The position numbers were made by a program, and so were the translations under genes. Below the pieces are notes generated by a model. It was given only the letters and a program-made list of their open reading frames with translations. It did not search any database and had not been told where the DNA came from. Source: Bolinopsis microptera (Eukaryota; Ctenophora; Tentaculata; Lobata; Bolinopsidae). Taken from it: 64,000 nt of DNA. The stretch covers positions 11,260,902 to 11,324,901 of the forward strand of contig NC_087076.1 in NCBI RefSeq assembly GCF_026151205.1, given 5' to 3'. Shown piece after piece: positions 62,169-64,000 of the stretch (within the stretch, counting starts at the first letter, position 1; every line of letters starts with the position of its first letter).

Positions 62169-64000
62169 TTATGAGAAACGGCTGCACGATTTCCAGGCCC
62201 CCCTATTATTAGGGGTCAGATCATACTTACTTACTTGATACTTGATAAGGTCTCCTCGATCATTCGAGTGGCCTGCACCAAGGAATTGCCGCTTATGTCG
62301 TATCATCTCTCTCCAGTGCTTGCGATTTCCTGCCAACTCTCGGACCTTATCAAATACAATGTCTGGATCTCCTGTAAATGTTACTGCGTCTTCCAGGACA
62401 CAGGTTCGCCAATTCTTTCTTGGCCGCCCACGTGATCTTCGGCCGTGAGCAGGTGTCCAGTCAAGTAGATACTTTGGTAGCCTGGTGTCCGGCATTCTAG
62501 AAACATGTCCAAACCAGCGAAGACGGTTGGCACTGATGTTGGTTATAACCGGGTTTATTCTTGCCCGCTCCAACACTTGAACATTGCTCATCCGGTGGAA
62601 CCATTTAATTCGAAGGATTCTCCACAAACAGTTTTGATGGAAAACTTCGAAGCGATGTAGTTGCTTTGAAGTAGTGTTCCAGACTTCGCTTCCATAAAGT
62701 AATATTGTTAGAACCGCTGCAACATATATCCGTATTTTGGTGTTAGTTTGGATATTGCGATTCTTCCAAATATTACCGAGCTGATTGAATGCTCCTGAGG
62801 CTTTCTGGATCCGTGCAGACAAGTCCCGGTCAATAGTCCCATCACTTGATATAATCGACCCAAGGTAAGTGAAGTTGCTGACTTGCTGGATAGCCGTGTC
62901 TCCCACTGTAATGTCCACCGTTGATGCTTCAGTATACGGCCTCTGTGATGTATTCTTGCCGATGGCCATAACCTCTGATTTCTTCGCATTGATTCTGAGG
63001 CCAGCCTGAGCCGCATACTTGCATAAAAGATCAGTCGTCTCCTGGAGACCGTCCTTGGTGTTGTCCATGATAGCCAAATCATCTGCATAGTCAGTATCCA
63101 AGACGACTGTATCCTGACCAAAGGGCAAAGCTGGTGGTAGCTCTCTGCAGCACTGCCCCGTGTGACAACACTTTGTTATTCTCAGCCCGCTGCGCAGGCA
63201 GGTTGATGCAAACATTAAAGATAGGTGGACCCTGAATATCCCCCTGCCCAGAACCAGATGTAACGTCAAACCAATCTGAGAGCTCACCATTATGTCTGAC
63301 AGAGCTGACGGTGCCGCAAAAGAATGCTTGCATTATGCGAATGTATTTACAAGGCAAGCCATAATGACTGAAAGCTTTCCAGATAAACTCCCGATTAAGT
63401 GAATCGAATGCAGCTTTAAAGTCAACAAAATTTAAGTACAGGGGGAGGTTAAACTCAATGCTGTTGTGAATAATAGTACGGAGCGAATAAATCTGATCAA
63501 TGCAAGACCTTTTTTTCCTGAACCCGCACTGATTCTCTCGGAGCAGTTCTTCAAGCCCCGCATTCATCCGTCGCAACACTATTATCTGATAGAGTTTTGA
63601 TGCCGTGGAGCGTAGGGTTATGCCCCTGTTGTTCGAGCAGAATGATGTATCTACCTTTTTCGGGACAATAACAATGATACCATTAACCCAATCCTCTGGC
63701 ACATTCTCCGTCTCCCAAACACGTGCAAACAGTTTCTCAAGCCTGTCTAAAAGACCAGGAGCCCCATACTTCAGCTGTTCGTTGGAAATTTCATCAATTC
63801 CAGAGCTCTTGTGATTCTTCAGACTCTTTAAAGCCTCAGAGATCTCTGTTCTGCTAGGGGGTAAATCACTATCACTCAGATACGGAAAACATGGTGCGAC
63901 CTCTAGACTGTCTAGGTCTGAAAGGTCCACGTCTCCTATCTGCGGGTTTAGTAGTTCAGCGAAGTGCTCACCCCATCGTTTTCGTTGAGCAGCGGGGTCA
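62169..64000 (-). mobile_element. RTE-like LINE, 3' part, running off the window
   Basis: Two overlapping - strand frames make up one RT protein with a single frameshift. The first (open from 64000 to 63091) has G-I-D-E-I-S-N-E-Q, L-N-F-V-D-F-K-A-A-F-D-S-L and G-S-G-Q-G-D-I-Q-G-P. The second (63290 to 62169) has the Y-A-D-D-L-A-I catalytic box, Y-L-G-S-I-I-S-S-D-G, I-L-L-Y-G-S-E-V-W-N and R-L-R-W-F-G-H-V-S-R. This order is that of RTE/BovB-type and related proteins. Comparison with the family pattern puts the frameshift near 63125. The APE endonuclease would lie beyond 64000. The 3' end of the element is not defined; the stop is at 62169-62171. Confidence 0.88.

Overview
This is an AT-rich, intron-containing animal genome segment, not a prokaryotic one. 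Three host genes can be supported. The rest is mostly transposable elements, satellites and inverted repeats. The gene content (farnesyl diphosphate synthase, a LIM-nebulin-SH3 protein of the LASP family) says metazoan. The mix of R2-like, RTE-like, CR1-like and Penelope-like retroelements with hAT, mariner, Mutator-like and KDZ-like DNA elements fits an invertebrate such as a cnidarian or a lophotrochozoan. The sequence alone does not settle the phylum.

Left end (1-742): the last two coding exons of a farnesyl diphosphate synthase gene on the + strand. Region 1300-7061: an R2-superfamily retrotransposon on the - strand, bounded by an exact 44-bp direct repeat and split by a 5'-truncated APE-type LINE on the + strand, whose insertion left a 7-bp target duplication (AGATGGT).

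Region 8213-20774: a complete LASP gene on the - strand, rebuilt here from seven short exons whose splice sites and phases all agree (309 residues: LIM domain, two nebulin repeats, Pro/Glu/Ala-rich linker, SH3). A single-exon secreted protein gene (AbfB-like beta-trefoil plus a six-cysteine tail, 15944-16618) lies inside LASP intron 3 on the same strand.

Region 23-39 kb: a 12-bp minisatellite, decayed CR1/L2-like LINE pieces, a 3.5-kb inverted repeat (25318-28838), a 99-bp satellite array (31456-32224) and a mariner-like element with TA duplications and 351-bp terminal inverted repeats (33304-34765).

Region 39-48 kb: several elements with exact boundaries. These are a hAT-type element holding a hAT remnant and a Penelope-like reverse transcriptase (40199-42604), a small 8-bp-TSD element (43289-44086), a foldback element (45066-45761) and a 2.0-kb TIR element carrying a LINE ORF1-like gene (45809-47843).

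Region 48-60 kb: three related Mutator-like elements with 9-bp target duplications or traces of one, one of them split by another TIR element, plus a second 99-bp satellite array (52342-54567). Right end (60-64 kb): a perfect 100-bp palindrome, a decayed KDZ/HMGXB3-like transposase-derived gene and the 3' part of an RTE-like LINE running off the window.

The host genes do not form a pathway. The clearest biology is the LASP gene with its nested secreted AbfB-like gene, set in a region shaped by repeated nested transposition.
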